Below, one piece after another: positions 7,546-16,104 of a DNA stretch of 64,000 nt. The position numbers were made by a program, and so were the translations under genes. The stretch covers positions 578,501 through 642,500 of the forward strand of contig NZ_CP146608.1 of the NCBI RefSeq assembly GCF_037113415.1. Reading direction: 5' to 3'. The notes beneath the pieces are model-generated. The model searched no databases. It saw only the letters and a program-made list of their open reading frames with translations, and was not told the DNA's origin. Position 1 is the first letter of the stretch. Every line of letters starts with the position of its first letter. The stretch comes from Devosia sp. XK-2 (GTDB lineage: Bacteria; Pseudomonadota; Alphaproteobacteria; Rhizobiales; Devosiaceae).

Positions 7546-8459
7546 AGCATCATTACGTCCCGAAGCTGTTGATGCGTCGATGGCTGTTTACCACCGATAA
7601 AGGCCAGCTGCGGCTGCCAGCTTACTATTGGAACAGTCGCGTCAGCGATCTCAAAATGTTTCCGGCTGGGCTCGATCAGATCGGTGCCGCCGACGGCTTG
7701 CTTGCCTTCCAGGCAGATCATCCCAGCGGCCGGGACGCCATCGAAACGACTTTTTTCCGAGACGTCGACAACTCCGCCGCAAGGATTGTATCGCGCATGT
7801 TGAATGAGCCAGGCGCCGGACTGTCACCGCAGCAGAAGTTGGAATTTTCTGGCTTCCTTTTCTCTCTGGATGCCCGCCGCCCCCGAAATGTTTCCGAACT
7901 CATCCGTTTGGTTACGGAGCACTACAAAGAGGGGCTAAATCAGGATGCTGAACTCGTCGCCAAGTTGGCGGAATTGGGTGAAAATGCTAATCCTGCGGAC
8001 GTGTGGGAGCGACTGTCGGGGCATCCGATGGAAGATCAGGCCCTACTCTCGGTGCAGTCCCTGACCATGAACAAGGAAATGGCGAGCAATCTTGTCAGTT
8101 GGCCATGGATGGTTCGCCGCGATCTGCAAGCTTTGGTCCTCTCTGATCGGCCGCTGATCCGTCACTTCGCGGCTAACGATCCGAATACACTATGGGCAAT
8201 TCCGCTTTCACCAACCGCCGCCTGGTTCGGTTCCCCCAATGTAAATCTCCTTCGCCGGCTAGAACGACTTCCGTCTAGAAGGCTGGTCAACATGCTAAAC
8301 GTCGACAGCGCTCACCAGTGCGACCGATATGTCCTGAGCCGGGAGCCGAAAGAGACTCTCGCTTGGCTTGCTCGAAGGTTGAAAGATCCAACACGCAAGT
8401 CGGGACCAGAGATAATCGACGGACTGCGGCACGGTGGACGCAACAAGGATGCAACATGA
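7542..8459 (+). CDS. DUF4238 family protein
   Basis: A 305-residue protein starting with TTG at 7542, overlapping the integrase stop (TTGA), with GAGAGG upstream. The N-terminal KHHYVPKLLMRRW is the signature of DUF4238 (HYVPQFYLRRF-type), and the central part (RDAIETTFFRDVDNSAARIV, LALVLSDRPL-like DLQALVLSDRPLIRH) matches the family layout. The biochemical role of DUF4238 is unknown to me. Its place between integrase and attachment site is the classical slot for cargo genes, so a defence or superinfection role is plausible but unproven. Confidence 0.75.
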   Translation: MKHHYVPKLLMRRWLFTTDKGQLRLPAYYWNSRVSDLKMFPAGLDQIGAADGLLAFQADHPSGRDAIETTFFRDVDNSAARIVSRMLNEPGAGLSPQQKLEFSGFLFSLDARRPRNVSELIRLVTEHYKEGLNQDAELVAKLAELGENANPADVWERLSGHPMEDQALLSVQSLTMNKEMASNLVSWPWMVRRDLQALVLSDRPLIRHFAANDPNTLWAIPLSPTAAWFGSPNVNLLRRLERLPSRRLVNMLNVDSAHQCDRYVLSREPKETLAWLARRLKDPTRKSGPEIIDGLRHGGRNKDAT

Positions 8460-8495
8460 GGCCGGAAGCGCATTGTGCAAAGGCATCAAGAGCGG

Positions 8496-8541
8496 ATTGA
8501 AAATCCGCGTGTCGCTGGTTCGATTCCGGCTCTGGACACCA
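8496..8541 (+). other. attachment site: tRNA-Phe 3' fragment (junction of elements 1 and 2)
   Basis: Forty-six bases equal to the 3' part of a tRNA-Phe gene: anticodon loop TTGAAAA (GAA anticodon), 3' anticodon stem, variable loop, T-arm GGTTCGATTCC, and acceptor 3' strand with CACCA. The anticodon stem is complete here (GCGGA upstream at 8492-8496 pairs with TCCGC), but no D-arm or 5' acceptor strand precedes it, so it is not a gene. It is repeated at 23598-23643 with one mismatch (A8536 versus G23638). It marks the right end of element 1 and the left end of element 2. Confidence 0.85.
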
Positions 8542-8649
8542 TTTTCTCATAACGCTATCAACACATTAAGCGACTGGCGATGTAAGTCGCAGCGTTGATC
8601 TTCCGCGCTGGGTTCCATTTGGGTGTCGCGAAGGCTCTGCAATCACTTG

Positions 8650-11600
8650 TCAGCCAAACTGCCGCAGAAGCGCCTCTGCCTGTTCCAGGACAAGCTTCAC
8701 GGCGTCCTCTGCGAGATCGGGTGGGTAGCCGTACTTCTTTAGGATGCGCTTGACGAGCACCCGCATTCTGGCGCGCGCGCTTTCCCTCTTATGCCAATCG
8801 ACCGTTGCGTTTTGTCTCAGCTGCTCAAGGAGCTCATGGGCAATCAGGCGAAGCGTGTCGTTTCCAAGCACTTCAATGGCACTCTCATTCTGTGCCAGTG
8901 CGTCGTAGAAGGCGATTTCCTCGCCCGACAACCCTTGATCTTCGCCGCGCTTTCTTGCTGCTTGCAGGTCCTTGGCGAGGGCGATTAGCTCGTTGATCAT
9001 CTCCACAGCTGAAATAGCGTTGGAATGGTACCGTGCGACCGCTTCTTCCAATCGTTTGGAAAAGGTGCGGCTTTCAACAACGTTTGATTGGAGTCGGCTG
9101 CGAATTTCGCCGTTCAGCAGCTTTCGCAATGCTTCTAGGGCAAGGTTTTTTTGCTCCATGCCCTGTAGCTCAGCGAGAAATTCATCTGACAGAATTGAGA
9201 TATCGGGGCTTTCAATCCCTGCTGCATGGAGAACATCAATGATTTCTGTTGAGGCAACCGCTCTGTCGATAAGCTGCTGAACTGCGAACGTGCGGTCTGT
9301 TTGCGAGATCGCTCCTGTGGCGGTGGACTTCGCTATTGCCGCCCTGACGGTTTGGAAGAAGCCAACCTCGTCGCGGATCGCCGCCGCCTCATCACTAGCG
9401 GATGCTAGAGCGTAAGCCTTGGTCAGAGATAGAACCAAATCTTGGTAAGCACGATGCGCCTGCTTTCGGCTTTCATCGGTTGCTGCCTTTCCGGCCTGCT
9501 GCTCCTGCCACTTAAGCACCCAATCAATGGCGCCTGCCAGAGCTTTTAGGCGGTTCTGCGGGGCTCCCGTCAAGCCGGCCTGGTAGTCGTGCCCATGAAA
9601 GACAGCTCTTACCCGCTGGAAAGCCTCTTGCATGACGGCTTCAGCTTCGCCCTCCGGGATGCCAGTCTTGCTTTGGTCGTTCGGGCTATAGTCCTTGAGT
9701 GCGCTCTTCAGATTCTGAAGAATGCCAATGTAATCGACGATCAGTCCGCCCGGCTTGTCGCGAAACACGCGGTTGACGCGGGCAATGGCCTGCATCAGAC
9801 CGTGACCCCGCATCGGCTTGTCGACATACATCGTGTTCATGGATGGCGCGTCAAAGCCCGTCAGCCACATGTCGCGGACGATCACCAATTTGAGCGGATC
9901 GTTGGGATCGCGGGCGCGCTTGGCAATCAGGTCGCGCCGACGCTTGTTGCCAATGTGCTGCTGCCAATTCAAGGGGTCGGATGCGGCGCCCGTCATGACG
10001 ATTTTTACGGCACCAGCGGCGTCATCTTCGGAATGCCACTCTGGTCTCAGCTTGATGATTTCATCGTATAGTTCGACGCAAATGCGACGGCTCATGCAAA
10101 CGGCCATGGCTTTGCCGTCCAAAGCCTTCAGCCGGGCTTCAAAGTGCTGGACAAGATCAGCTGCTACAAGGCTGAGCCGTTTTCTTGCGCCCACCAGGGC
10201 TTCGACCGTCGCCCACTTGGCTTTGAATTTTTCGGCTTCAGTCAGGTTGTCATCTTCAACCAGCGCTTCCACTTCGGCATCGATCTTGGGTTTCTCGTCT
10301 TCGTCCAGTTCGATGCGTGCCAAGCGGCTCTCGTAATAGATCGGGACGGTAGCCCCATCTTCGACGGCACGGGAGATGTCATAGACATCGATGTAGTCGC
10401 CGAAAATCGCTGGCGTATTGCGATCCGCGCCTTCTACAGGTGTGCCCGTAAATCCGATGAACGACGCATTCGGCAGGGCCTGGCGGATGTAGTGCGCGTA
10501 GCCATAGCGCCTGATACCCGTCTTCGCGTCGAGCTTCGCGTCCAGGCCGTATTGGGTGCGATGAGCTTCGTCGGCAATCACGATGACGTTTCGTCTGTCG
10601 GTGAGGAGCGGAAAGCTCTCTTCTGAACCTGCTGGGAGGAATTTTTGAACAGTTGTGAAGATCACCCCACCGGCTGACCGTTCCAAAAGCCGCTTCAGGT
10701 CGTCGCGGTTCTCGGCCTGTTCCGGCTTCTGGCGGATCAGGTCACGGCACAGGTTGAACGTCCCGAAGAGCTGATCGTCGAGATCGTTCCGGTCCGTCAG
10801 GATGACCAGTGTGGGGTTTTGCAGCTCGACAGAACGAACGGCAAGACCAGCGAAGAACGCCATGAGGAAGCTCTTGCCGGAGCCCTGCGTGTGCCAGATC
10901 ACACCGATCTTGCGGTCTCCGTCCGGGCGTGAGGCGTCAATCGCTTCCTTTACCGCCTTCTGTGCACCGTGGAACTGGTGGTAGCCCGCGATGATCTTGA
11001 ACGGGCCGTCGCCGCGATCTCCAAAGACTGTGAAATCTCGGATGAGTTTCAGGAACCGACTGCGCTCGAATACACCCTGCAATAGAGTGTCCAGTTCCGG
11101 GGTGCCAGGCGGCGCGTAGTCGTTGCCGTCCACCGTGCGCCACGGCATGAAACGTTCTTCGGATGCGGTCACAGAACCGATACGCGCCTTGATCCCGTCC
11201 GAGGTCGCAAGAACGGCATTGGTGCGAAACAGGGAGGGGATGTCTCTTTTGTAGGTTTCGATCTGATTGAATGCGGCCGTAAGGGTCGCGTTCTCATTGC
11301 CAGGGTTCTTTAGTTCGAGAACCGCCAAAGGCAGGCCGTTGACGAACAGAACAAGGTCCAGGCGACGGTTCCTGCGCCCCTCGATCAGGGTGAACTGGTT
11401 GACGACCAGCCAATCGTTGGCGTCCACATTTTCGAAGTCGATCAACCAGACCTTTTCGCCGACGATCCGGTCGCCTGCTCGGTATTCGACGGTCACCCCT
11501 TCGGTGATCAGCGAATGGATGCGCCGGTTTTCCTCTACGGCGTCATTCGTCTGGCTTACCAGAACCTGTCGGATCGCTTCTGACCGTACCTCTTCGGGAA

Positions 11601-11784
11601 TGTGCGGATTGATCTGTTCCACCCAAGCTTCCAGTCGCTTCACCAGAAAGGCGTCGGCATAGGACGGGCGCTGCGGCGACGCGCCGTCTGGTGCGATCAC
11701 ACTGCCATGTAGATAGAGCCAGCCAAGGGACTTGAGCGTCTCGATGCCGGCCAGTTCGACGGTGTCTTCTGAGAAGCTCGTCAT
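8650..11784 (-). CDS. hsdR: type I restriction enzyme R subunit
   Basis: Motor and nuclease subunit of a type I restriction-modification complex (1044 residues). The N-terminal PD-(D/E)xK nuclease core is visible (LDLVLFVNG, about residue 143, then LAVLELKNP near 157). The SF2 translocase has Walker A HTQGSGKS near residue 300, DEAH in [10 protein letters not shown] near 405, FTGTPV, and motif [12 protein letters not shown]. The C-terminal third is helical, as in HsdR subunits that dock on the methylase. The start ATG overlaps the stop of the Mrr-like gene by 4 bp. It is the last gene of the six-gene operon. All key motifs look intact. Confidence 0.95.
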   Translation of the reverse strand: MTSFSEDTVELAGIETLKSLGWLYLHGSVIAPDGASPQRPSYADAFLVKRLEAWVEQINPHIPEEVRSEAIRQVLVSQTNDAVEENRRIHSLITEGVTVEYRAGDRIVGEKVWLIDFENVDANDWLVVNQFTLIEGRRNRRLDLVLFVNGLPLAVLELKNPGNENATLTAAFNQIETYKRDIPSLFRTNAVLATSDGIKARIGSVTASEERFMPWRTVDGNDYAPPGTPELDTLLQGVFERSRFLKLIRDFTVFGDRGDGPFKIIAGYHQFHGAQKAVKEAIDASRPDGDRKIGVIWHTQGSGKSFLMAFFAGLAVRSVELQNPTLVILTDRNDLDDQLFGTFNLCRDLIRQKPEQAENRDDLKRLLERSAGGVIFTTVQKFLPAGSEESFPLLTDRRNVIVIADEAHRTQYGLDAKLDAKTGIRRYGYAHYIRQALPNASFIGFTGTPVEGADRNTPAIFGDYIDVYDISRAVEDGATVPIYYESRLARIELDEDEKPKIDAEVEALVEDDNLTEAEKFKAKWATVEALVGARKRLSLVAADLVQHFEARLKALDGKAMAVCMSRRICVELYDEIIKLRPEWHSEDDAAGAVKIVMTGAASDPLNWQQHIGNKRRRDLIAKRARDPNDPLKLVIVRDMWLTGFDAPSMNTMYVDKPMRGHGLMQAIARVNRVFRDKPGGLIVDYIGILQNLKSALKDYSPNDQSKTGIPEGEAEAVMQEAFQRVRAVFHGHDYQAGLTGAPQNRLKALAGAIDWVLKWQEQQAGKAATDESRKQAHRAYQDLVLSLTKAYALASASDEAAAIRDEVGFFQTVRAAIAKSTATGAISQTDRTFAVQQLIDRAVASTEIIDVLHAAGIESPDISILSDEFLAELQGMEQKNLALEALRKLLNGEIRSRLQSNVVESRTFSKRLEEAVARYHSNAISAVEMINELIALAKDLQAARKRGEDQGLSGEEIAFYDALAQNESAIEVLGNDTLRLIAHELLEQLRQNATVDWHKRESARARMRVLVKRILKKYGYPPDLAEDAVKLVLEQAEALLRQFG

Positions 11785-12746
11785 GACAGAACCAGGCCTC
11801 GCTTGAGGGACAGTTGATCCTGGAACTCGCTGGGGATGTCATCCCAGTGCTCAACGAGTAGATCGACGAGTTGCTCACCATTGATCAGGCCGATCCGGGG
11901 GAACCCGTTCTCCAAGGCGACATCGAAGGCTGAACGCTGAAAGTCGGCGGTGGTGATGAATGCCCCTTGCCCGCCAAAGGGAATGGCGGTTCTGAGAGAC
12001 TTCACCGTATTGGCGCTGATCTTGGTACCCAGCTTGTAGCGCTTTGCCTGTACGAAAATCCTGATCTTGGCGAGATTCGAGACGTTCAATTCGCCGGTCG
12101 CATCGACCCCGCCGTCGCCAGTCTTACCGACAACCTCCGAACCCTCAAATCCAAGTGCCGTCAGAAGGTGTCCGACAAGAATCTCGAACTCCTTGTCGTC
12201 CAGTTTAAGCACCTGTTCGAGCACCGCATTTGTGGGGTCATAGGGCTTGGCCTTGGTCGGCGGTATTTCCTTCTCACGTCCAACCAGGCGCAAAATCTCT
12301 TCAACCTGGGAAACGGAGAACACAGTCAGCGATGAGCGCATCGTGTTTTGAAGCGGCACGGAAAGTCCGGAACGCAGCAAGGGTTCAGGCTGCCACTTGA
12401 TGTTGCGACGGTGCATGTAGGGGCAAGCGGGATCGTTCGGCTCGAAGCGATAGCCTTCCTCGACAATACCATGATGCAGAAGTTCGGTATTGCCGTCGGG
12501 GGTGATGACGATATCCCCCGGCTGGATTTCGATAAGGAAGCGGGCGATCTGGCCGACTTGTTGGCCGATCACGATATTGCTGGTTTCGTGAGGGTAGGTC
12601 GCGCGGTAGAGAAGCTGGATGTCATCGCGGCTTTTGCAATTGGCAAGGCTGTTGTCCTCTATCCAGCCTATGGCGGCGTAGCCGCCTTTGAGGAACGCCT
12701 GCGCGTATTTTCCAAACTCGGCACGGACACACCACACGTTAGGCAT
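11781..12746 (-). CDS. Mrr-like restriction endonuclease with N-terminal EVE/PUA-like domain
   Basis: A 321-residue protein. The C-terminal half has the Mrr catalytic core: [19 protein letters not shown], then [10 protein letters not shown] (Asp) and IFVQAKRYK (Gln-x-Lys), which is the D...(E/Q)xK nuclease site of Mrr/type IV enzymes. The N-terminal 130 residues ([31 protein letters not shown]) resemble the PUA/EVE-like domains that read modified bases in restriction proteins; that similarity is my reading of the pattern. It overlaps FRG upstream by 8 bp and hsdR downstream by 4 bp, so it is part of the type I operon. It could cut modified DNA that HsdMSR would ignore. Confidence 0.82.
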   Translation of the reverse strand: MPNVWCVRAEFGKYAQAFLKGGYAAIGWIEDNSLANCKSRDDIQLLYRATYPHETSNIVIGQQVGQIARFLIEIQPGDIVITPDGNTELLHHGIVEEGYRFEPNDPACPYMHRRNIKWQPEPLLRSGLSVPLQNTMRSSLTVFSVSQVEEILRLVGREKEIPPTKAKPYDPTNAVLEQVLKLDDKEFEILVGHLLTALGFEGSEVVGKTGDGGVDATGELNVSNLAKIRIFVQAKRYKLGTKISANTVKSLRTAIPFGGQGAFITTADFQRSAFDVALENGFPRIGLINGEQLVDLLVEHWDDIPSEFQDQLSLKRGLVLS

Positions 12747-13977
12747 CTTGCCCTCCCTCCGCTTGTGGTTCAGTCAGCCCATGCTGGGCGCGATATTCCT
12801 GGGCGTAGAAGTTGACTATGGCGCTCACGGCAGCTTCGCGTCTCAATTCTGGGAAGCCAAGCGCGTTCATTAGGCGGCGGATGCGAACCGTTACTTCAGT
12901 TCTGCCGCTTTCACGCAACGGCCAATCGAGTGAGGCAAATTCCTCGTAGGTCTTTGCAACGCGGCCAGCCCATTCAGTGATAGTGGTTCCGGAAATACCG
13001 TCCTCTTCGACGGTCAACGCCTTGATGATTTCCTCTACCGAGTCCGGCGCGCCGACCACGGAGAGTGGCGGGCCATGATCGACTGGCTGGGACATAGTCG
13101 CCTTCGCCTCAAGCGTCTTCTTGGCGGCCTCTTCCCGTCGCGCTTCGGCAATCTCGCGTCGGAGCCAATCGTTACAGTATTCCGAAGCGCCAGACGGGTC
13201 AGGGAAGAGGTTCGCGTGATGGATGTTCATGCGTCGCAGCATCGACAAGCAGGCAAGGCGTCCCTGATTGGGGATATGCACCTTGTAGATGTAGCGCGCG
13301 ATTTGCTTCGGGTCGTCCGGGTCCACCGCGCCGCTGTCGATCACCGCATCGATGATGGCGGAGACGAGGTTGTCGTCGCCCGATGGGGTGACAGTGAACA
13401 GCCCCGCCTGGTTCACGAGCCGCGCATTTTCCCCCAGCGCGGGCTCAAAGAACAGGTCCGGCAACAAGTCCTCGATCAGGCCGCGGTTGAGCGTGAAAAC
13501 CGCACGGCTTTCGTTCGCTTTCTCGGCTGGATCGTCCTCCTGAGCGAAGGCAAAGAACAGAGCGACGAAAGGGGATTCGGTCCAGTCGAGAAGTGGGGTC
13601 GCGAGGCCGAAATGCTGGCCGAAGGCCCAGACTTCGTTCTGGTCGTTTCCGTTCATATCTGTGCCGCGCCCGCGCATTGCAAGCTGGAAACGGTTCAGCA
13701 TTCGCCGCGATACGTCGGTCGGAATGGCGCCGCCGCCGAATTCGCGGGTCAAAGTCGCGGCGATCTGCCAATCAAAGCGGCGCTGGCCGCGATAGATGCG
13801 CTCACCTGCGCCGAGGTGTTCGTGCTCGCTTTCGATCAGGCGTTCAAAGCTCTGCCAGTCCTCGACATGGCAGACAGGCACCCGGCCATCGATATCGTTG
13901 TTCTGGAACTCGAAGTCAGGCCAGAGCGGCAGCTGTTTGTAGTAGGCATTTGCGGACGGCTTGGTTCCGTCACTCAT
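12739..13977 (-). CDS. FRG-domain protein
   Basis: A 412-residue protein starting MSDGTKPSAN (ATG 13977, 8-bp overlap with the upstream gene; the frame stays open to 14172 but that would cut deep into the neighbour). The FRG domain runs from about residue 30 to 250: ERIYRGQRRFDWQIAATLTREF, then FGQHFGLATPLLDWTESPFVALFFAFA, then VHIPNQGR. FRG proteins recur in mobile and defence loci, but their activity is not established. The C-terminal third is helical, with charged EARREEAAKK and a small domain ending near [11 protein letters not shown]. Embedded between hsdS and hsdR, it is likely produced with the restriction complex. Confidence 0.85.
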   Translation of the reverse strand: MSDGTKPSANAYYKQLPLWPDFEFQNNDIDGRVPVCHVEDWQSFERLIESEHEHLGAGERIYRGQRRFDWQIAATLTREFGGGAIPTDVSRRMLNRFQLAMRGRGTDMNGNDQNEVWAFGQHFGLATPLLDWTESPFVALFFAFAQEDDPAEKANESRAVFTLNRGLIEDLLPDLFFEPALGENARLVNQAGLFTVTPSGDDNLVSAIIDAVIDSGAVDPDDPKQIARYIYKVHIPNQGRLACLSMLRRMNIHHANLFPDPSGASEYCNDWLRREIAEARREEAAKKTLEAKATMSQPVDHGPPLSVVGAPDSVEEIIKALTVEEDGISGTTITEWAGRVAKTYEEFASLDWPLRESGRTEVTVRIRRLMNALGFPELRREAAVSAIVNFYAQEYRAQHGLTEPQAEGGQDA

Positions 13978-14833
13978 CGATCGGCCTTTCGGAGAACACA
14001 GCAACGCCCTTGAGGTTGGCCTCGCGCATGAAGTCAGTAAGGGTTTCACGAGCCGCTTCGCGTTCGCGTAAAAGGCCAACCCAATCAGGTTGATTTTCGT
14101 GAGGCTCGAAGTTGATATCCCGTTCGTCGTCAAAAGCGTGATCGCCGAAGAGATGACGTAACCCATTGCCAATCAGTGCGGGCAAGGATGCATCGATTGA
14201 TCGATCCGGCCAATAGCAACTACAGAGCAGCAAGTGCCACGGGACATTCAGGAAATCATGGGGCCGGTCTTTTTTGCCCCAGTCCGCTGACCTCACGGCG
14301 AAGGCACTTGCGACACTGATCCCCCAGACCGCTTCATCAACAAAAACGCTAAGAGGCGAGCACGCAGCAAGCGCAACTTGGCCAGCGGTTAACGACAGTG
14401 CATTCGAGTTGTAGAAAACATAGACAGGAATGGCATTTCCGCGATTGGAAATCAGCGCTTCACACTGGTTTGGGGTCTCGCCACCTCGGGCCTTTGCGGC
14501 TTTCTGTTGGGAGGGACTTTGATGAAAAAGCGATTCATAGCGGCCGCTATGTGAAAACAGCCGCTTTGCCTGCACCCGTAGCTCAATGCCCAACCGAGAC
14601 TTGCTGGCGAACCAAAATGCCCAGTCCGCACCGTTTGAGGCCTCTTCAGACCGTGTAAATGTCTGAATCTTAAGTCCGCGCCCATCGTGTTTACGAGCAA
14701 GACTAAGAAGCAGGTTCTCTGTTGTTGTTTCCTCCTGGCGCGAAATGCCGAGGCGGAGCGCATCGCTCATATCGCTCCAGACTTCGCGCGATTCATCCGC
14801 AAATGATCGGCACCAGTTTGGGTAGCGCAGCAT
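13970..14833 (-). CDS. DUF6615-like protein, probable nuclease fold
   Basis: A 287-288-residue protein; ATG 14833 overlaps the hsdS stop (TGATG), with TTG 14836 as the alternative. The pattern ETTTENLLLSLARKH, FTRSEEASNGADWAFWF and LGIELRVQAKRLF matches the DUF6615 family. The order Asp (GADW), Glu (IEL) and Q-x-K (VQAK) is like that of Mrr/Hjc-type PD-(D/E)xK nucleases, so nuclease activity is inferred. The rest contains a helical part and VYVFYNSNAL. It has no known partner; its place in the hsd operon, directly after hsdS, suggests a role in restriction. Confidence 0.7.
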   Translation of the reverse strand: MLRYPNWCRSFADESREVWSDMSDALRLGISRQEETTTENLLLSLARKHDGRGLKIQTFTRSEEASNGADWAFWFASKSRLGIELRVQAKRLFSHSGRYESLFHQSPSQQKAAKARGGETPNQCEALISNRGNAIPVYVFYNSNALSLTAGQVALAACSPLSVFVDEAVWGISVASAFAVRSADWGKKDRPHDFLNVPWHLLLCSCYWPDRSIDASLPALIGNGLRHLFGDHAFDDERDINFEPHENQPDWVGLLREREAARETLTDFMREANLKGVAVFSERPIDE

Positions 14834-16104
14834 CAAGGTACCGCCTTTTCTGCTTCCCGCACGCGTACAACGCCGGACATCAACTTGGGCAAAATGTAGT
14901 CGCGTGTTTCGGCGAGGGTGTGGTTCTCGACCTCGCTCGTATCGATCCTATCGTAGAGAGTGGATGCTAGTTTTTCGAACTCTAAAACTACTGCAATTCT
15001 GGGCGTAGGAACCTGCAGTTTGTGGACGTGATTTCGGTTAAGTGTCGGGACTGCTGACCCAGCGTTTAGGGAAAGCAGGTCCAAAGTTTTCAGCAAATAA
15101 AAAGCATAAAGGGGCGTAGCATTTGGATACTCTTTTACCCAGAGTGACGTGTTAAGAGGCCAAAAATCTCTTTTCACAAAGAACACACCCCCAAGAACGC
15201 CACTTCGTCCGGTGCATACTCCCGGTCCCTTGACCTTGAATTCATTGTGAGTGCCGTTTAGACCACTGGCAGCAATCACAGGAAAGAGCCCGTCGGTCCT
15301 ATCTGTTTTGGGGAGATCAAATCCACGTTGCAGGACGATAGTCTTTTCTAGTGGTAGCCGTTCCCACCCCTCTGGCAGACCGTCCTCACAGAAGCGGGCG
15401 GGGAAAAGGGCGGCGAGGGGGGCGGCTTTTGCGGGCTCGGGGATTAGGCCACCAAGGATGGCGACGGGGTCAGTTGCGCCCTCCATCTTGCGGCGGGTGG
15501 GGCCAAAGGCGACGAACCAATCCTTGAAGATCGCCTGCGCCAAAGCCTCCAGCGTCTCATTCATCCGCTGGTTCAACTCGATCTTGTCGTCGAGGGCGGA
15601 GAGGACGGCTGCGACTTGCTGCTGAGCCTCCAAATCTGGCCATTGAACGGGTGTATCACGTAAAAGCCCGAGGTTTATGTGCGGGACGCCTGTCTTGATG
15701 GCTGAGTTCTCGACGTATTGCAAAAAGTCAGGTGACCGCAAGAAATAGTACACAAAACTTGGATCGGCACGTTGCGTGTCTACGCTGATGGCCATCTGGC
15801 TTTGGGATATCACGTACTTCCTGTGCGGAAGATAAGGCGGCACAATCGAGACTTGCCCCAGTGTTCCTCTTTGAGTGACGATAATGTCGCCGGGTTGAGC
15901 AAGATTGGCCGACAGGTCACGATCAACCTTTTCCTCACTCACATATGCAAACTCTCCGCCAATCCATCGATTGAGAAATTCCATGTTACCGCCGCGGATT
16001 ACGGGAACGCCCGTTTCCTGATAGTCAGATTGGACGAGCTTGGAGCCAAACGGCCCTCCAACGAGTCGTTTGCGTCCGCCGATGTTTTCGGAAAGCGTAG
16101 ACAT
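14833..16104 (-). CDS. hsdS: type I restriction enzyme specificity subunit
   Basis: DNA-recognition subunit of the type I complex, about 423 residues. It shows two target-recognition domains: the first from about residue 15 to 165 (GGPFGSKLVQSDYQETGVPVI, GDIIVTQRGTLGQ), then a helical spacer (QQQVAAVLSALDDKIELNQRMNETLEALAQAIFKDWF), the second starting LPEGWERLPLEKT, and a closing helical repeat (EVENHTLAETRDYILPKLMSG). The two helical spacers are the conserved regions that set half-site spacing. The ATG at 16104 shares a base with the hsdM stop (TGATG). The target sequence cannot be read from sequence. Confidence 0.93.
   Translation of the reverse strand: MSTLSENIGGRKRLVGGPFGSKLVQSDYQETGVPVIRGGNMEFLNRWIGGEFAYVSEEKVDRDLSANLAQPGDIIVTQRGTLGQVSIVPPYLPHRKYVISQSQMAISVDTQRADPSFVYYFLRSPDFLQYVENSAIKTGVPHINLGLLRDTPVQWPDLEAQQQVAAVLSALDDKIELNQRMNETLEALAQAIFKDWFVAFGPTRRKMEGATDPVAILGGLIPEPAKAAPLAALFPARFCEDGLPEGWERLPLEKTIVLQRGFDLPKTDRTDGLFPVIAASGLNGTHNEFKVKGPGVCTGRSGVLGGVFFVKRDFWPLNTSLWVKEYPNATPLYAFYLLKTLDLLSLNAGSAVPTLNRNHVHKLQVPTPRIAVVLEFEKLASTLYDRIDTSEVENHTLAETRDYILPKLMSGVVRVREAEKAVP

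Noticed and set aside
8440..8541. possible intact tRNA-Phe gene at the left attachment site
   Set aside because: The anticodon and T arms are present, but upstream bases lack the D-arm and a 5' acceptor strand.
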